A stretch of DNA of 42,433 bases from CAZVFE01 sp964626405 (GCA_964626405.1 CAZVFE010000008.1:1-42433), one strand, 5' to 3'; positions 32,407 through 41,331 are shown, counted from the first letter of the stretch. A program made the numbers and translations. Notes: a model not told the origin generated them from the sequence alone.

Positions 32407-33651
32407 ATGGATATAGTAAGAATTGCCACAGCTGGCTCAGTAGATGATGGAAAAAGTACCTTGATTGGAAGATTACTTTTTGAAACAAAATCAATTACAA
32501 AAGATAAAATTGAAGCATTAGAATCCGCTTCAAAAAGAAAGGGTTTAGACTTTATCGACCTTTCCCTATTGACAGACGGATTAATTGCAGAAAGAGAACA
32601 AGGAATTACAATTGATGTTGCGCATATTTATTTTTCTACACCGAATAGAAAATATATTATTGCTGATACTCCCGGACACGTTGAATATACTAGAAACATG
32701 GTTACGGGGGCTTCAAATGCATCTGTTTCCTTAATTTTAATTGATGCAAGACAAGGTGTATTGGAACAAACTGCAAGACATTTAAGTATTGCTGCCCTAC
32801 TAAGAATTCCAAGAGTTATTTTTTGTATCAATAAAATGGATTTAGTTGATTATGACGAATCCACCTATTTAAAAATTCAATCTCAATTAAAAGAATTAAT
32901 AGAGAAAACAGCATTTGAAGGACAAGAAATCAATTTTATTCCTTTATCTTCTTTATACGGAGAAAATATTACGGAAAAATCTGTAAAAATGCCATGGTAC
33001 TCTGGAAATAGCCTTTTAGAAGAACTTGAATCTTTTTCTATCAAGGAAATTTATAAAAATACTCCTTCCAGGTTCCCAGTTCAATTCGTGATTCGTCCTA
33101 AAACAGAACAATACCATGATTACCGCGGTTATGCAGGAAAGGTAGCGAGTGGAAAGTTTACGGTAGGACAAAAAATTACTGTATTACCATCAGGCCAAAG
33201 TTCTACTATTGAGTCTATCCAAAAATTTGATAAAAATTTGGATTCGGCACAGGCAGGAGATTCTATCACGATGACATTGACCACCGACGTAGATGTTTCA
33301 AGGGGAAATATGATTGTGCTTTCAGATGAATCGCATCCTCAAATTAAAGATTTCTCTGCCCAAGTTTGTTGGTTAGATGCCCAATCTTTGGTTCCTGGAA
33401 AAACGTATTTATTACAACATGGTATTAATCAAATCAAAGCAAAAGTAGTTGGTATTAATCATCGACTTGATGTAATCAATCAAAATATAGAAGAGGTAAG
33501 CGAATTAAAATTAAATGAAATAGGGAAAATCCAAATAAAAACAGCGCAACCTATTGCGGCTGATATTTATTCAGAAAATCCTTTAAATGGGGCCTTTATT
33601 TTTGTAGATGAATTCTCTAATTCAACGGTAGGAGTTGGCTTTATCAACTAA
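32407..33651 (+). CDS. cysN: Sulfate adenylyltransferase subunit 1 (GTPase)
   Basis: A 414-residue translation-factor-like GTPase that drives APS synthesis with CysD. G1 is GSVDDGKSTLIGRLL, switch/G2 is in EREQGITIDVAH, G3 is DTPGHVEYTRNM, and G4 is NKMDLVD. EF-Tu-like domains 2 and 3 follow (FPVQFVIRP... to the C-terminus). The protein ends without a CysC kinase domain, unlike the CysNC fusions, so APS is not converted to PAPS here. Its last 4 bases overlap the convergent RidA gene. Confidence 0.94.
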   Translation: MDIVRIATAGSVDDGKSTLIGRLLFETKSITKDKIEALESASKRKGLDFIDLSLLTDGLIAEREQGITIDVAHIYFSTPNRKYIIADTPGHVEYTRNMVTGASNASVSLILIDARQGVLEQTARHLSIAALLRIPRVIFCINKMDLVDYDESTYLKIQSQLKELIEKTAFEGQEINFIPLSSLYGENITEKSVKMPWYSGNSLLEELESFSIKEIYKNTPSRFPVQFVIRPKTEQYHDYRGYAGKVASGKFTVGQKITVLPSGQSSTIESIQKFDKNLDSAQAGDSITMTLTTDVDVSRGNMIVLSDESHPQIKDFSAQVCWLDAQSLVPGKTYLLQHGINQIKAKVVGINHRLDVINQNIEEVSELKLNEIGKIQIKTAQPIAADIYSENPLNGAFIFVDEFSNSTVGVGFIN

Positions 33652-34121
33652 GCTAATTCAAAAATAGCCTCAATTTCAACTGAAATATTATCTGGGAGTG
33701 TATTCACACCGACTGCACTCCTTACTCCTATCCCCAAATCATCTCCCCAAACTTTTGCAAATAATTCAGATGCACCGTTGATAATATAAGGTTGTCTTTG
33801 GAAATCATCCGTGCAATTTACCATTCCTAAAACTTTAATTACTCTTTTTACCTTCGATAAGGATCCTAAATTATCTTTTAGGGTGGAAAGCATGGTTAAA
33901 CCAACTTGTTGTGCAACCAATTTTCCCTCTTCCATATCTATTTCCGAACCGATTCTTCCTTTCATTAAAGATCCATCCGTTTTAACCGGACCATGTCCGG
34001 ATAAATAAATAAAATTACCTACAATCATGGCAGGTTTATATACACCTAAAGGCTTAGGAGCAGGAGGTAATTCTAGTCCTAGCTTTTGAAAATTTTCATC
34101 TGGATTAATCATGTTTTCCAT
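33648..34121 (-). CDS. RidA family protein (reactive imine/enamine deaminase fold)
   Basis: A 157-residue protein of the YjgF/YER057c/UK114 superfamily, slightly longer than E. coli RidA (128) because of an N-terminal extension of about 30 residues. The strand LGVYKPAMIVGNFIYLSGHGPV and the active-site segment GVRSAVGVNTLP with R134 (equivalent to the catalytic Arg of RidA) are present. The conserved Arg suggests enamine/imine deaminase ability, though this subgroup (RidA-like with an LxLPP start) is less studied. Its start overlaps the end of the upstream GH63 gene by 17 bases. Confidence 0.88.
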   Translation of the reverse strand: MENMINPDENFQKLGLELPPAPKPLGVYKPAMIVGNFIYLSGHGPVKTDGSLMKGRIGSEIDMEEGKLVAQQVGLTMLSTLKDNLGSLSKVKRVIKVLGMVNCTDDFQRQPYIINGASELFAKVWGDDLGIGVRSAVGVNTLPDNISVEIEAIFELA

Positions 34122-36753
34122 AAATTTTATGAATTAATTCGGCGATGAGGCCGGTCCATCCGGTTTGGTGAGATGCCCCAAGACCCTTGCCAGTATCCCC
34201 ATCAAAATATTCGAAAAATAAATAATTCTTTCTAAAATCTTCATCTTTTTGAAGCTTTTCGTATTCACCATAAATAGGAATTTCTCCATTTTCCTTCTTT
34301 AAGAATAAATTTATCATTCGTATTGATAAATTTTTTGCGGCTTCTTTGATATTAACGGTATTTCCAGAATTTGTAGGATATTCTAATTCATAATCTCTTC
34401 CATAATAATTATAGAACTTTTGTAGAGAATCTATTATCAAATAATTCATTGGAAACCAAATAGGCCCTCTCCAATTAGAATTTCCTCCAAACATATCGGA
34501 AATTGATTCAGCAGGATTGTATCCTACTTCAATTGTTCCTTTTTCATATTTAAAATTGAAAGGATTTTGTTCATGGTATTTAGAAAGGGTTCTTATTCCA
34601 TAATCACTTAAAAATTCTTCTTCATCGAAGACCCTCTTTAAAATCATTTTCATTCTATGGCCACGTAGAATTGATAATAATCTACTTTCCCCTCTACCAG
34701 GCTCATACCATCTAGAAATAAGGTTCGATAAATCTGGACGATTATTCAATACCCATTCAACTCGATGTTTAAAATGTGGGAGTTTTTCCAATAAATCTGG
34801 ATCTAAAACCTCCACCGCAAAAAGAGGAATTATCCCTACCATGGAACGAATTTTCAGGGATTCAGCTGAGCCATCTTCTTTTTTCAATAAATCATAATAA
34901 AATTGATCGTCTTCGTCCCACAATCTAACCTCTTCAGAACCAAATTCAGATTGCATAGCTCCAGCAATTTGCAAAAAATGCTCGAAAAATTTGGCAGCCA
35001 TATCTTGGTATACGGGTTTTTCCAGGGAAATTTCAGTGGCAATTTTTAGCATATTCAAGGAATACATGGCCATCCAACCAGTACCGTCTGCTTGTTCAAG
35101 ATAGCCTCCTGTAGGCAATTCTGCTGAACGGTCAAATACTCCAATATTGTCCATTCCTAGGAACCCACCACCAAAAATATTATTACCGCCTGTATCTTTA
35201 AGATTTACCCACCAGGTAAAATTCAATAATAATTTATGAAAAATTCTTTCCAAGAAGGTAATATCTCCCTTCCCGTTCATTTCTTTATCTATTTCATAAA
35301 CTTTGAAAGTTGCCCAAGCATGAACTGGGGGATTCACATCAGAAAAAGACCATTCATAAGCTGGAATTTGTCCGTTCGGATGCATATAATATTCTCGAAG
35401 AATAACGGCTAATTGTCGCTTCGCAAAATCCGGATCTAATCTTGCCAGGGGAATGGTATGAAAGGCCAAATCCCAAGCTGCAAACCAGGGGTATTCCCAT
35501 TTATCTGGCATGGAGAAAATATTTGCTGCATAGAGATGCCTCCATTGTGAATTTCTCCCAGATTTTCGGGCAGGATGAGGCTTTGGCATCGAAGGATCTC
35601 CTTTTAACCATTCATGGACATTATAATAATACCATTGTTTACCCCAAAGCATTCCGGCATAGGCTTGTCTTTGAATATTTTTTAGCTCCTCATCTACTAT
35701 TCCTTTTTGTAATTCTTCATAAAAAATATCTGCCTCCTTTTTCCTTAAATCATAAATCTGATCAAAATCTTCGAATGGCTTTTGGATAGATCCCTTTACA
35801 AAACGAAGTCGATAAGTTTTCTTCCCTTTCGGAGGAATAATATCTGAAAATACAGCTGAAGCCTTTGTTCCAATATGATTGGGGTTTACGGCAAACTTAT
35901 CTTTGTCAACGATATAATTATTAATTCCTTCCTTTGTAAAATGATATCGGTTGTAGCCATTATGAAGTTTCTCATAATTGGATTCATTATCTGTAAAAAC
36001 AAATTCTTTAGGCTTTTCAACATAAAGTTTATAGCGACCCAAATGCTTGTGATCAACATCGATAAAGGCATTTCCAACTCCTGTTAGGATCGGTTTATAT
36101 TCAAACTTTTCGTATCCCCAACACCAGGTATTTCGGAACCAAATAGTTGGCAAAACAGTGATTGGGGCGGCAGTTTTGGCCTTATTTTCAATAGTAACCT
36201 GAATGAGTATATCATTCTCATCCGCCTTAGCGTATTCCATTGAAATATCAAAATATTCATCCCGATCAAATATACCGGTGTCTAATAATTCATATTCAGG
36301 TTCTAAACGATTTCTTTTTTTCGACTCATCGATTAATTTTTTATAGGGGAAGGCATTATGTGGATATTTATAGGACATCCGCATATAAGAATGGGTAGGA
36401 GTAGAATCCTCGTAATAATACATTTCTTTTACATCCTCTCCATGATTCGACTCTGCTCCGGTAAGTCCAAATAGGCGTTCTTTTAGGATTTCATCCTTAT
36501 GATTCCAAAAAGCAAAAGCAAAACAAATAAATTGTTTATTATCTGAAATACCCCCTATTCCTTCCTCTCCCCAACGATAGGCTTTGTATCTCGCCATTTC
36601 GTGGGTAGTTGAACCCCAGGCATAACCGTCGGAAGAATAATCCTCGCGGACAGTCCCCCACTGTCTTTCCGATAAATACGGACCCCATTTTTTCCAACCT
36701 CGATTATCTGCTCTTAAACTTAGACGTTTTCTTTCCGGACAATTTAAATTCAT
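34105..36753 (-). CDS. GH63-type glucosidase (MGH1-like glycoside hydrolase)
   Basis: An 882-residue protein without a visible signal peptide, hence probably cytoplasmic. The N-terminal beta-sandwich begins with ERKRLSLRADNRGWKKWGPYLSERQWGTVRED, cited here in outline; that opening is typical of a widespread bacterial glucosidase group in GH63/MGH1. The (alpha/alpha)6 barrel contains FAAWDLAFHTIPLARLDP, which holds a probable catalytic Asp, and later SNWRGPIWFPMNYL and SHQTGWTGLIAEL, where other acidic residues and Trp line the pocket. Relatives act on glucosylglycerate, mannosylglycerate or short alpha-glucosides; the actual substrate is unknown. It is upstream of RidA on the same strand and overlaps it. 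Confidence 0.85.
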   Translation of the reverse strand: MNLNCPERKRLSLRADNRGWKKWGPYLSERQWGTVREDYSSDGYAWGSTTHEMARYKAYRWGEEGIGGISDNKQFICFAFAFWNHKDEILKERLFGLTGAESNHGEDVKEMYYYEDSTPTHSYMRMSYKYPHNAFPYKKLIDESKKRNRLEPEYELLDTGIFDRDEYFDISMEYAKADENDILIQVTIENKAKTAAPITVLPTIWFRNTWCWGYEKFEYKPILTGVGNAFIDVDHKHLGRYKLYVEKPKEFVFTDNESNYEKLHNGYNRYHFTKEGINNYIVDKDKFAVNPNHIGTKASAVFSDIIPPKGKKTYRLRFVKGSIQKPFEDFDQIYDLRKKEADIFYEELQKGIVDEELKNIQRQAYAGMLWGKQWYYYNVHEWLKGDPSMPKPHPARKSGRNSQWRHLYAANIFSMPDKWEYPWFAAWDLAFHTIPLARLDPDFAKRQLAVILREYYMHPNGQIPAYEWSFSDVNPPVHAWATFKVYEIDKEMNGKGDITFLERIFHKLLLNFTWWVNLKDTGGNNIFGGGFLGMDNIGVFDRSAELPTGGYLEQADGTGWMAMYSLNMLKIATEISLEKPVYQDMAAKFFEHFLQIAGAMQSEFGSEEVRLWDEDDQFYYDLLKKEDGSAESLKIRSMVGIIPLFAVEVLDPDLLEKLPHFKHRVEWVLNNRPDLSNLISRWYEPGRGESRLLSILRGHRMKMILKRVFDEEEFLSDYGIRTLSKYHEQNPFNFKYEKGTIEVGYNPAESISDMFGGNSNWRGPIWFPMNYLIIDSLQKFYNYYGRDYELEYPTNSGNTVNIKEAAKNLSIRMINLFLKKENGEIPIYGEYEKLQKDEDFRKNYLFFEYFDGDTGKGLGASHQTGWTGLIAELIHKIYGKHD

Positions 36754-36847
36754 AATATATGATGAAGAATATCTTTACAATTTACAAATTAATTATTTAA
36801 TTTCGAACTAGCGGTAGTGGGAGAATAAATATGGAAAGAATCTAATC

Positions 36848-37621
36848 ATGGAAAAAATTAAATTTACCATACCAATTTCTGAATATAAAATCCAAAAAGA
36901 TCATAAAATCATCAGTATTGGATCTTGTTTTGCGCAGTCTATGGGAGAAAGATTAGAAAAAAATGGCTTCTCAATCTTAAATCAACCATTTGGCACTATT
37001 TTCCACCCTTTGGCTATACAAAAATTATTTTCAGATTCAGCAGTTTTAGAAAAGGATTTAATGCAAAGAGATGGGCTTTGGGTACATCCAGATTTTCATT
37101 CTGTTTTTAAAAATGAATCCAAAGAAAAGGTAGTATTTAATATTCTTGAGCAAAGAAAAATTGTCAATGAATTAATCCAAGAGGCTGATTGGCTCATATT
37201 AACCTTTGGAACCAGCTTCCGATATTTTGATAAAAACTTGAATCAATATATAGCAAATTGTCATAAGCAACCTCAAAAAAGATTTAATAAGGTTTTCATT
37301 TCTATGGAAGAAATGGCTTTAAGTCTGATTCCTTTCTTCAAAGAATTAAATTCAAAAAACAAAAAATTAAGAATTATGCTTACGGTTTCCCCGGTTCGTC
37401 ATACCAAAGATGGAATCATGGAAAATATGGTATCTAAATCAAATTTAAGGCTACTTACAGATCGCCTAAATAATGAATTAGACTTTGTGGATTATTTCCC
37501 GGCTTATGAAATCATGATGGATGAATTGAGAGATTATGGTTTTTATAAATCAGATTTAATACATCCAAGCGAAGAAGCTGAAGATTATATCTGGGAAAAA
37601 TTTCAAGAAACGTTTTTTTAA
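36848..37621 (+). CDS. GSCFA domain protein (SGNH-like)
   Basis: A 257-residue cytoplasmic protein named for the motif it carries at residues 25-29 (ISIGSCFAQSMGERL). Other family segments are NQPFGTIFHPLAI, WLILTFGTSFRYFD and the C-terminal FYKSDLIHPSEEAEDYIWE, which resembles the D-x-x-H block of SGNH hydrolases. The family is related to GDSL esterases; no substrate is established. A promoter for the next operon starts immediately after its stop codon, so it is probably a single-gene unit. Confidence 0.88.
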   Translation: MEKIKFTIPISEYKIQKDHKIISIGSCFAQSMGERLEKNGFSILNQPFGTIFHPLAIQKLFSDSAVLEKDLMQRDGLWVHPDFHSVFKNESKEKVVFNILEQRKIVNELIQEADWLILTFGTSFRYFDKNLNQYIANCHKQPQKRFNKVFISMEEMALSLIPFFKELNSKNKKLRIMLTVSPVRHTKDGIMENMVSKSNLRLLTDRLNNELDFVDYFPAYEIMMDELRDYGFYKSDLIHPSEEAEDYIWEKFQETFF

Positions 37622-37624
37622 TTG

Positions 37625-37632
37625 TAAATTTG
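37625..37632 (+). promoter_or_regulatory. Promoter -7 element for mrp-nfu-ddl-dinB
   Basis: TAAATTTG matches TAnnTTTG, starts 4 bases after the GSCFA stop codon and ends 18 bases before the mrp ATG at 37651, the same distance as at ettA. The TTG at 37630-37632 that opens the longest frame belongs to this box. Confidence 0.55.
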
Positions 37633-37650
37633 TGGAAAAACAACCATTCT

Positions 37651-38727
37651 ATGGGTGAATTATCCGTCAATAAAGAAATTATCATTGGAGCATTAAGTAC
37701 CGTTCAAGAGCCTGATCTTAAAAAAGATTTGGTGACCTTAAACATGATTAAAGATGTTGAACTAGGTATAGGAGAGGTAAGCTTTACCGTTATGCTAACC
37801 ACTCCAGCTTGTCCGCTTAAAGAAAAAATACGCAAAGATTGCGAAGAGGCCATACATAAGCTTGTTCATCCAGATTTAAAAGTAACTATTAAAATGGATG
37901 CGGAGGTAACTGGTTTAAAGCAATCAGGAGATTTAATTCCTGGAGTAAAAAATATCATCGCAGTAGCATCTGGAAAAGGAGGAGTAGGAAAATCTACTGT
38001 TTCTGCCAATTTAGCAATGGCCTTAAAAAAATTGGGCGCAAAAGTAGGAATTTTAGATGCAGATATTTCTGGGCCGTCTATTCCAACCATGTTTGGGGCG
38101 GAGGATATGCAACCTTTGGTTGAGGTCATAGACGGAAAAAATAAAATTCAACCTATTTTCCAATACGGAATAAAAATGATTTCAATGGGCTTCTTGGCCC
38201 CTATGGATAGTCCAGTGCCTTGGAGAGGCCCAATGATGACGCAGGCATTGCGCCAGTTTTTTGGAGATGCCAATTGGGGAGAATTAGATTATCTAATTAT
38301 AGACTTGCCTCCTGGAACCTCTGATATCCATTTATCTTTGGTCCAATTAGTGAAAATTACGGGCGCCGTGATTGTCACCACCCCACAGAAAGTCGCTTTA
38401 GCTGATGCACAAAAAGGTTTACAATTCTTTAATCAAGCCGGCATAAATGTACCTGTATTAGGAGTAATTGAAAATATGGCCTATTTCACGCCAGAAGAAT
38501 TACCAGAAAATAAATATTATTTATTTGGAAAAGATGGAGGTAAAGAACTAGCGAAAAAATTCGATGTGAAATTCTTAGGGGAAGTCCCACTGGTTCAGTC
38601 GATTAGGGAAGCTGGTGACGCAGGAAGACCAATTTCTGCAGAAGATGGAGTAATTTCCAATTCTTTTTCCGAAATTGCTTCCAATTTAGCACAAAATATT
38701 GCAATTTTAAACGCTAATCAAAACTAA
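37651..38727 (+). CDS. Mrp/NBP35 family iron-sulfur cluster carrier ATPase
   Basis: A 358-residue protein with an N-terminal MIP18/DUF59 domain (about 6-85) and a deviant Walker A SGKGGVGKST at about 108-117, followed by ILDADISGPSIPTMFG and the LPPGTSD segment of Mrp P-loop ATPases. It carries or inserts Fe-S clusters. The usual CxxC after ENMxYF is missing: the segment reads ENMAYFTPEELPENKYYLFG. The Cys in TTPACPLKEKI of the N-terminal domain remains. I use the ATG at 37651 because the earlier TTG lies in the promoter box. It is 5 bases upstream of the NFU gene. Confidence 0.92.
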   Translation: MGELSVNKEIIIGALSTVQEPDLKKDLVTLNMIKDVELGIGEVSFTVMLTTPACPLKEKIRKDCEEAIHKLVHPDLKVTIKMDAEVTGLKQSGDLIPGVKNIIAVASGKGGVGKSTVSANLAMALKKLGAKVGILDADISGPSIPTMFGAEDMQPLVEVIDGKNKIQPIFQYGIKMISMGFLAPMDSPVPWRGPMMTQALRQFFGDANWGELDYLIIDLPPGTSDIHLSLVQLVKITGAVIVTTPQKVALADAQKGLQFFNQAGINVPVLGVIENMAYFTPEELPENKYYLFGKDGGKELAKKFDVKFLGEVPLVQSIREAGDAGRPISAEDGVISNSFSEIASNLAQNIAILNANQN

Positions 38728-38732
38728 TTAAG

Positions 38733-38987
38733 ATGCAAAATCATCCTCTATATGATCAAATTGAATCGGCTTTAGATAAAATAAGACCTTATCTTGAAGC
38801 AGACGGGGGAAATGTAGAAATTGTAAAAATAACGCCCGATAACGATTTATATCTAAGTTTTTTAGGTGCCTGCAAATCATGTAATATGTCGGCCATGACC
38901 TTCAAAGCAGGCATTGAAGAGGCTATTCGCAGGGAAGTCCCTGAAGTAAAAAACATCGTTGAATTATCTGAATCTATAAATTCTTGA
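38733..38987 (+). CDS. NifU-like C-terminal domain protein (NFU scaffold)
   Basis: An 84-residue NFU domain with LDKIRPYLEADGGNVEIV and the cluster-binding C47-x-x-C50 in LGACKSCNMSAMT. Such proteins hold and transfer [4Fe-4S] clusters. It follows mrp by 5 bases, a natural pair in cluster delivery, and its TGA stop overlaps the ATG of the next gene (TGATG). Confidence 0.94.
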   Translation: MQNHPLYDQIESALDKIRPYLEADGGNVEIVKITPDNDLYLSFLGACKSCNMSAMTFKAGIEEAIRREVPEVKNIVELSESINS

Positions 38988-40702
38988 TGAGAATTGGAAT
39001 ATTTTTTGGTGGACCTGCAAGGGAAAGGGAAATCAGTTTTGCTGGAGGGAAAACCACTTTTAATAATATAAATCGAGATTTATTTGAACCAGTTTTGGTT
39101 TTTGTAGATTCATTTGGCCAATTTATTGTAGTAGACCCTTCGGTTTTAAAGAATGCTGAAATCCGGGATTTTTATCCTCCTAAAGATGCCCAAACTGCTT
39201 ATTTTAGGATTTATGATGATTCATTAGGTGAAATAAGTTTGCAGGATAAAACAGATATGGCCAATCAAATTGGGCATAAAATAAAGCCACAAGAATTTTC
39301 CTTATACTTTGAATTTGCCTTTATTGCCATGCATGGGCCCGGTTGTGAAGATGGTTCCTTACAAGGTTTACTAGAATGGTATGGAATTCCTTATTCTGGC
39401 CCCGGCTTATTAGGTTCTGCTATTGGGATAGATAAGGGAAAACAGAATGCTTGGTTAAAGCAATCTGTTGAAATGAACAAAAAGTATCTATTACTTTCCA
39501 GAGAACAAGTTAAATCAGAGCCAATAAATTCTTTATTTGAAAAAATTAAGAACGAATTAGGCCTACCCTTGGTGATTAAGTCCCCGCATCAAGGCTCTTC
39601 AATTGGCTTATCCATCCTTAAAGAGGATGATGCTTCAGCATTTGATAAGGCAATAAAAAATTGTTTTTTCATTAAAGAAATCGAAAAACAAGAATGGGAA
39701 GAAAAAAATAATTCAGAAAAAATTCTTTTTATTCAATCCATGGTAAATCTGGATGAAGGAATCGGGATGCCAGTGGTATTGGAAAATGAAATTATCTATC
39801 ACCCCAATCAATTATGGGAAAAATTAGAAATATATTTCAGTGAGAATAATTCAAAAGCCATTCTTCATAGTATCCATTCTGAAGATGATGTTCTTATTGA
39901 AGAATTTGTAAAGGGAAAAGAATTTTCCTGTGGGGTATTTCAGGAACCAGATGGACAAAAATCCATTGCCTTACCTCCTACCGGAATATTCCCAGCAGCT
40001 GAAAAGGATCAAGTATTTGATTTTAAAGCTAAATATCAATCTACAGAAACGCGAAAGGAAATACCTATTAGAACCAGTATGGAAAACCTGCATACAATTC
40101 AATCTAAGGTTTCAAAAGCTTTTGATGATTTAGGCATGGGCGTTTGCGCAAGAATTGATGGTTTCCTAATGGAGGATAATACCATTTGGCTTCATGACCC
40201 TAATACCATCCCGGGAATGTCGCCAGCTTCTTTAATTTTTAAACAATCTGCAGAAATAGGCCTGAGTATCACAGATACAATAACCTATTTTATTCGTCAA
40301 TCTCTTCGGGAAAGATTAAAAAATGGAAAAAACTATGTGATTTTTGAATCACTATTGAAGATTTTAGATGAAAAAATTCAAGAAAATTTAGCCTCTCGAA
40401 AAAATTCAGAAATGAAAATCTTTTGCCTAGACGCAAATAGTAATAACAAGGAAGAGGAATTTCAACAATTATTAACGGAAGTTCATCGTATCAAAGTTGA
40501 ATCTAAATTTGATTTTCAAGTAAAATTAATCAACCACCCTGTTCAAAATGAAATAATTTTGGATAGTTCCCATCTAATAAAATCAAATTGGAAGGAGCTA
40601 GACGAATTAATTCAAGAAGGTGTACATCCATTGATTCAAGAAAATAGAATTAAAGCTCAAAAAATAACCCAATTTTATACGAATTCTCATGCAAGCAATT
40701 GA
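38987..40702 (+). CDS. Enlarged D-alanine--D-alanine ligase-like ATP-grasp protein
   Basis: About 571 residues, against 310-370 for ordinary Ddl. Ligase features are FFGGPAREREIS (E13 in the place of the substrate-binding Glu of E. coli DdlB), AMHGPGCEDGSLQG, GSAIGIDKGKQ, VIKSPHQGSSIG, VLIEEFVKGKEFSCGV and ARIDGF. Three things are unusual: a segment of about 75 residues inserted between the GSSIG strand and the VLIEE strand; the metal-binding ExN motif reads D-P-N (HDPNTIPGMS); and a C-terminal extension of about 140 residues without a known domain. It may be an accessory ligase or act on another amino acid. The start is the ATG overlapping the NFU stop codon; the end overlaps the DinB gene by 14 bases. 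Confidence 0.8.
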   Translation: MRIGIFFGGPAREREISFAGGKTTFNNINRDLFEPVLVFVDSFGQFIVVDPSVLKNAEIRDFYPPKDAQTAYFRIYDDSLGEISLQDKTDMANQIGHKIKPQEFSLYFEFAFIAMHGPGCEDGSLQGLLEWYGIPYSGPGLLGSAIGIDKGKQNAWLKQSVEMNKKYLLLSREQVKSEPINSLFEKIKNELGLPLVIKSPHQGSSIGLSILKEDDASAFDKAIKNCFFIKEIEKQEWEEKNNSEKILFIQSMVNLDEGIGMPVVLENEIIYHPNQLWEKLEIYFSENNSKAILHSIHSEDDVLIEEFVKGKEFSCGVFQEPDGQKSIALPPTGIFPAAEKDQVFDFKAKYQSTETRKEIPIRTSMENLHTIQSKVSKAFDDLGMGVCARIDGFLMEDNTIWLHDPNTIPGMSPASLIFKQSAEIGLSITDTITYFIRQSLRERLKNGKNYVIFESLLKILDEKIQENLASRKNSEMKIFCLDANSNNKEEEFQQLLTEVHRIKVESKFDFQVKLINHPVQNEIILDSSHLIKSNWKELDELIQEGVHPLIQENRIKAQKITQFYTNSHASN

Positions 40703-41219
40703 TAGAAAATATCCCATTGGCACCTACCAAGCCCCTAATGAAATTACCCAGGAAATTTTAAATCATTGGATAAATGAAATTGAAGCTTTTCCAAATGAAT
40801 TAGAAAAGTTTGCCAAAGGCATGTCAGAAGAACAATTGAGTACTCCTTATAGAGAAGGAAGTTGGACAGGCCGCCAGGTTATTCAACATTTATTCGATTC
40901 CCATATGCATTGTTATATTCGTTTTAAGGCCGCCCTAACTGAAGGCGAAAACCCGGAAATTAAGGATTATGACGAAAATGGCTATGCCAATTTATTTGAT
41001 GGAAAATCTGGAAATATTCAATGGTCTTTAGATGGTTTAAAATCCCTTCATGGAAGATGGGCAGAAATGATGAGAAGCTTTAGTCCACAAGATTGGAAAA
41101 AATCTTATTTTCATCCAACCAGACAAAAAACTTATGTCTTAGATAATACGTTGGGCATTTATTTACACCATTCAAAACATCATTTAGCCCATTTAAAATT
41201 AATCACCGGAGATTTATAA
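40689..41219 (+). CDS. DinB/YfiT family putative metal-dependent transferase
   Basis: A 176-residue four-helix-bundle protein of the YfiT/DinB group. It opens KYPIGTYQAPNEIT and has YREGSWTGRQVIQHLFDSHMH with H67, and a C-terminal HHSKHH cluster (H160, H164 as probable metal ligands). Bacillus relatives are thiol (bacillithiol) S-transferases or metal hydrolases; whether the substrate here is bacillithiol is not shown. It overlaps the ligase-like gene by 14 bases, so it is in the same transcript. Its stop codon directly abuts the stop of the convergent small membrane protein gene. Confidence 0.88.
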   Translation: MQAIDRKYPIGTYQAPNEITQEILNHWINEIEAFPNELEKFAKGMSEEQLSTPYREGSWTGRQVIQHLFDSHMHCYIRFKAALTEGENPEIKDYDENGYANLFDGKSGNIQWSLDGLKSLHGRWAEMMRSFSPQDWKKSYFHPTRQKTYVLDNTLGIYLHHSKHHLAHLKLITGDL

Positions 41220-41330
41220 TTACTTATTCCATGGCGCTGTAGTATTCATTCCCATATGAATACCTAGGGCTATCATCAAAATTGTAAAAATAATTAATAC
41301 CCAACGGAAGATTTTTTGATTGCGGTTCAT
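41220..41330 (-). CDS. Small 36-residue single-span membrane protein of unknown function
   Basis: A complete 37-codon frame with ATG at 41330 and TAA ending at 41220. The protein starts MNRNQKIFRW, continues with a hydrophobic stretch VLIIFTILMIALGIHMG and ends MNTTAPWNK, so it has one membrane helix with a positively charged N-terminus. One base separates its start from the stop codon of the SixA-like gene, and its stop abuts that of the DinB gene, so it fills the gap exactly. No function is recognised. It belongs to the gamma-carbonic-anhydrase/SixA operon. Confidence 0.75.
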   Translation of the reverse strand: MNRNQKIFRWVLIIFTILMIALGIHMGMNTTAPWNK

Positions 41331-41331
41331 C

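Noticed and set aside
35442..35789. 115-codon plus-strand frame within the GH63 gene
   Set aside because: Antisense shadow of a well-supported gene; no recognisable domain and no promoter or spacing that suggests expression.
37630..37650. TTG start of the Mrp gene
   Set aside because: It overlaps the TAAATTTG -7 box; the ATG at 37651 fits the family N-terminus.
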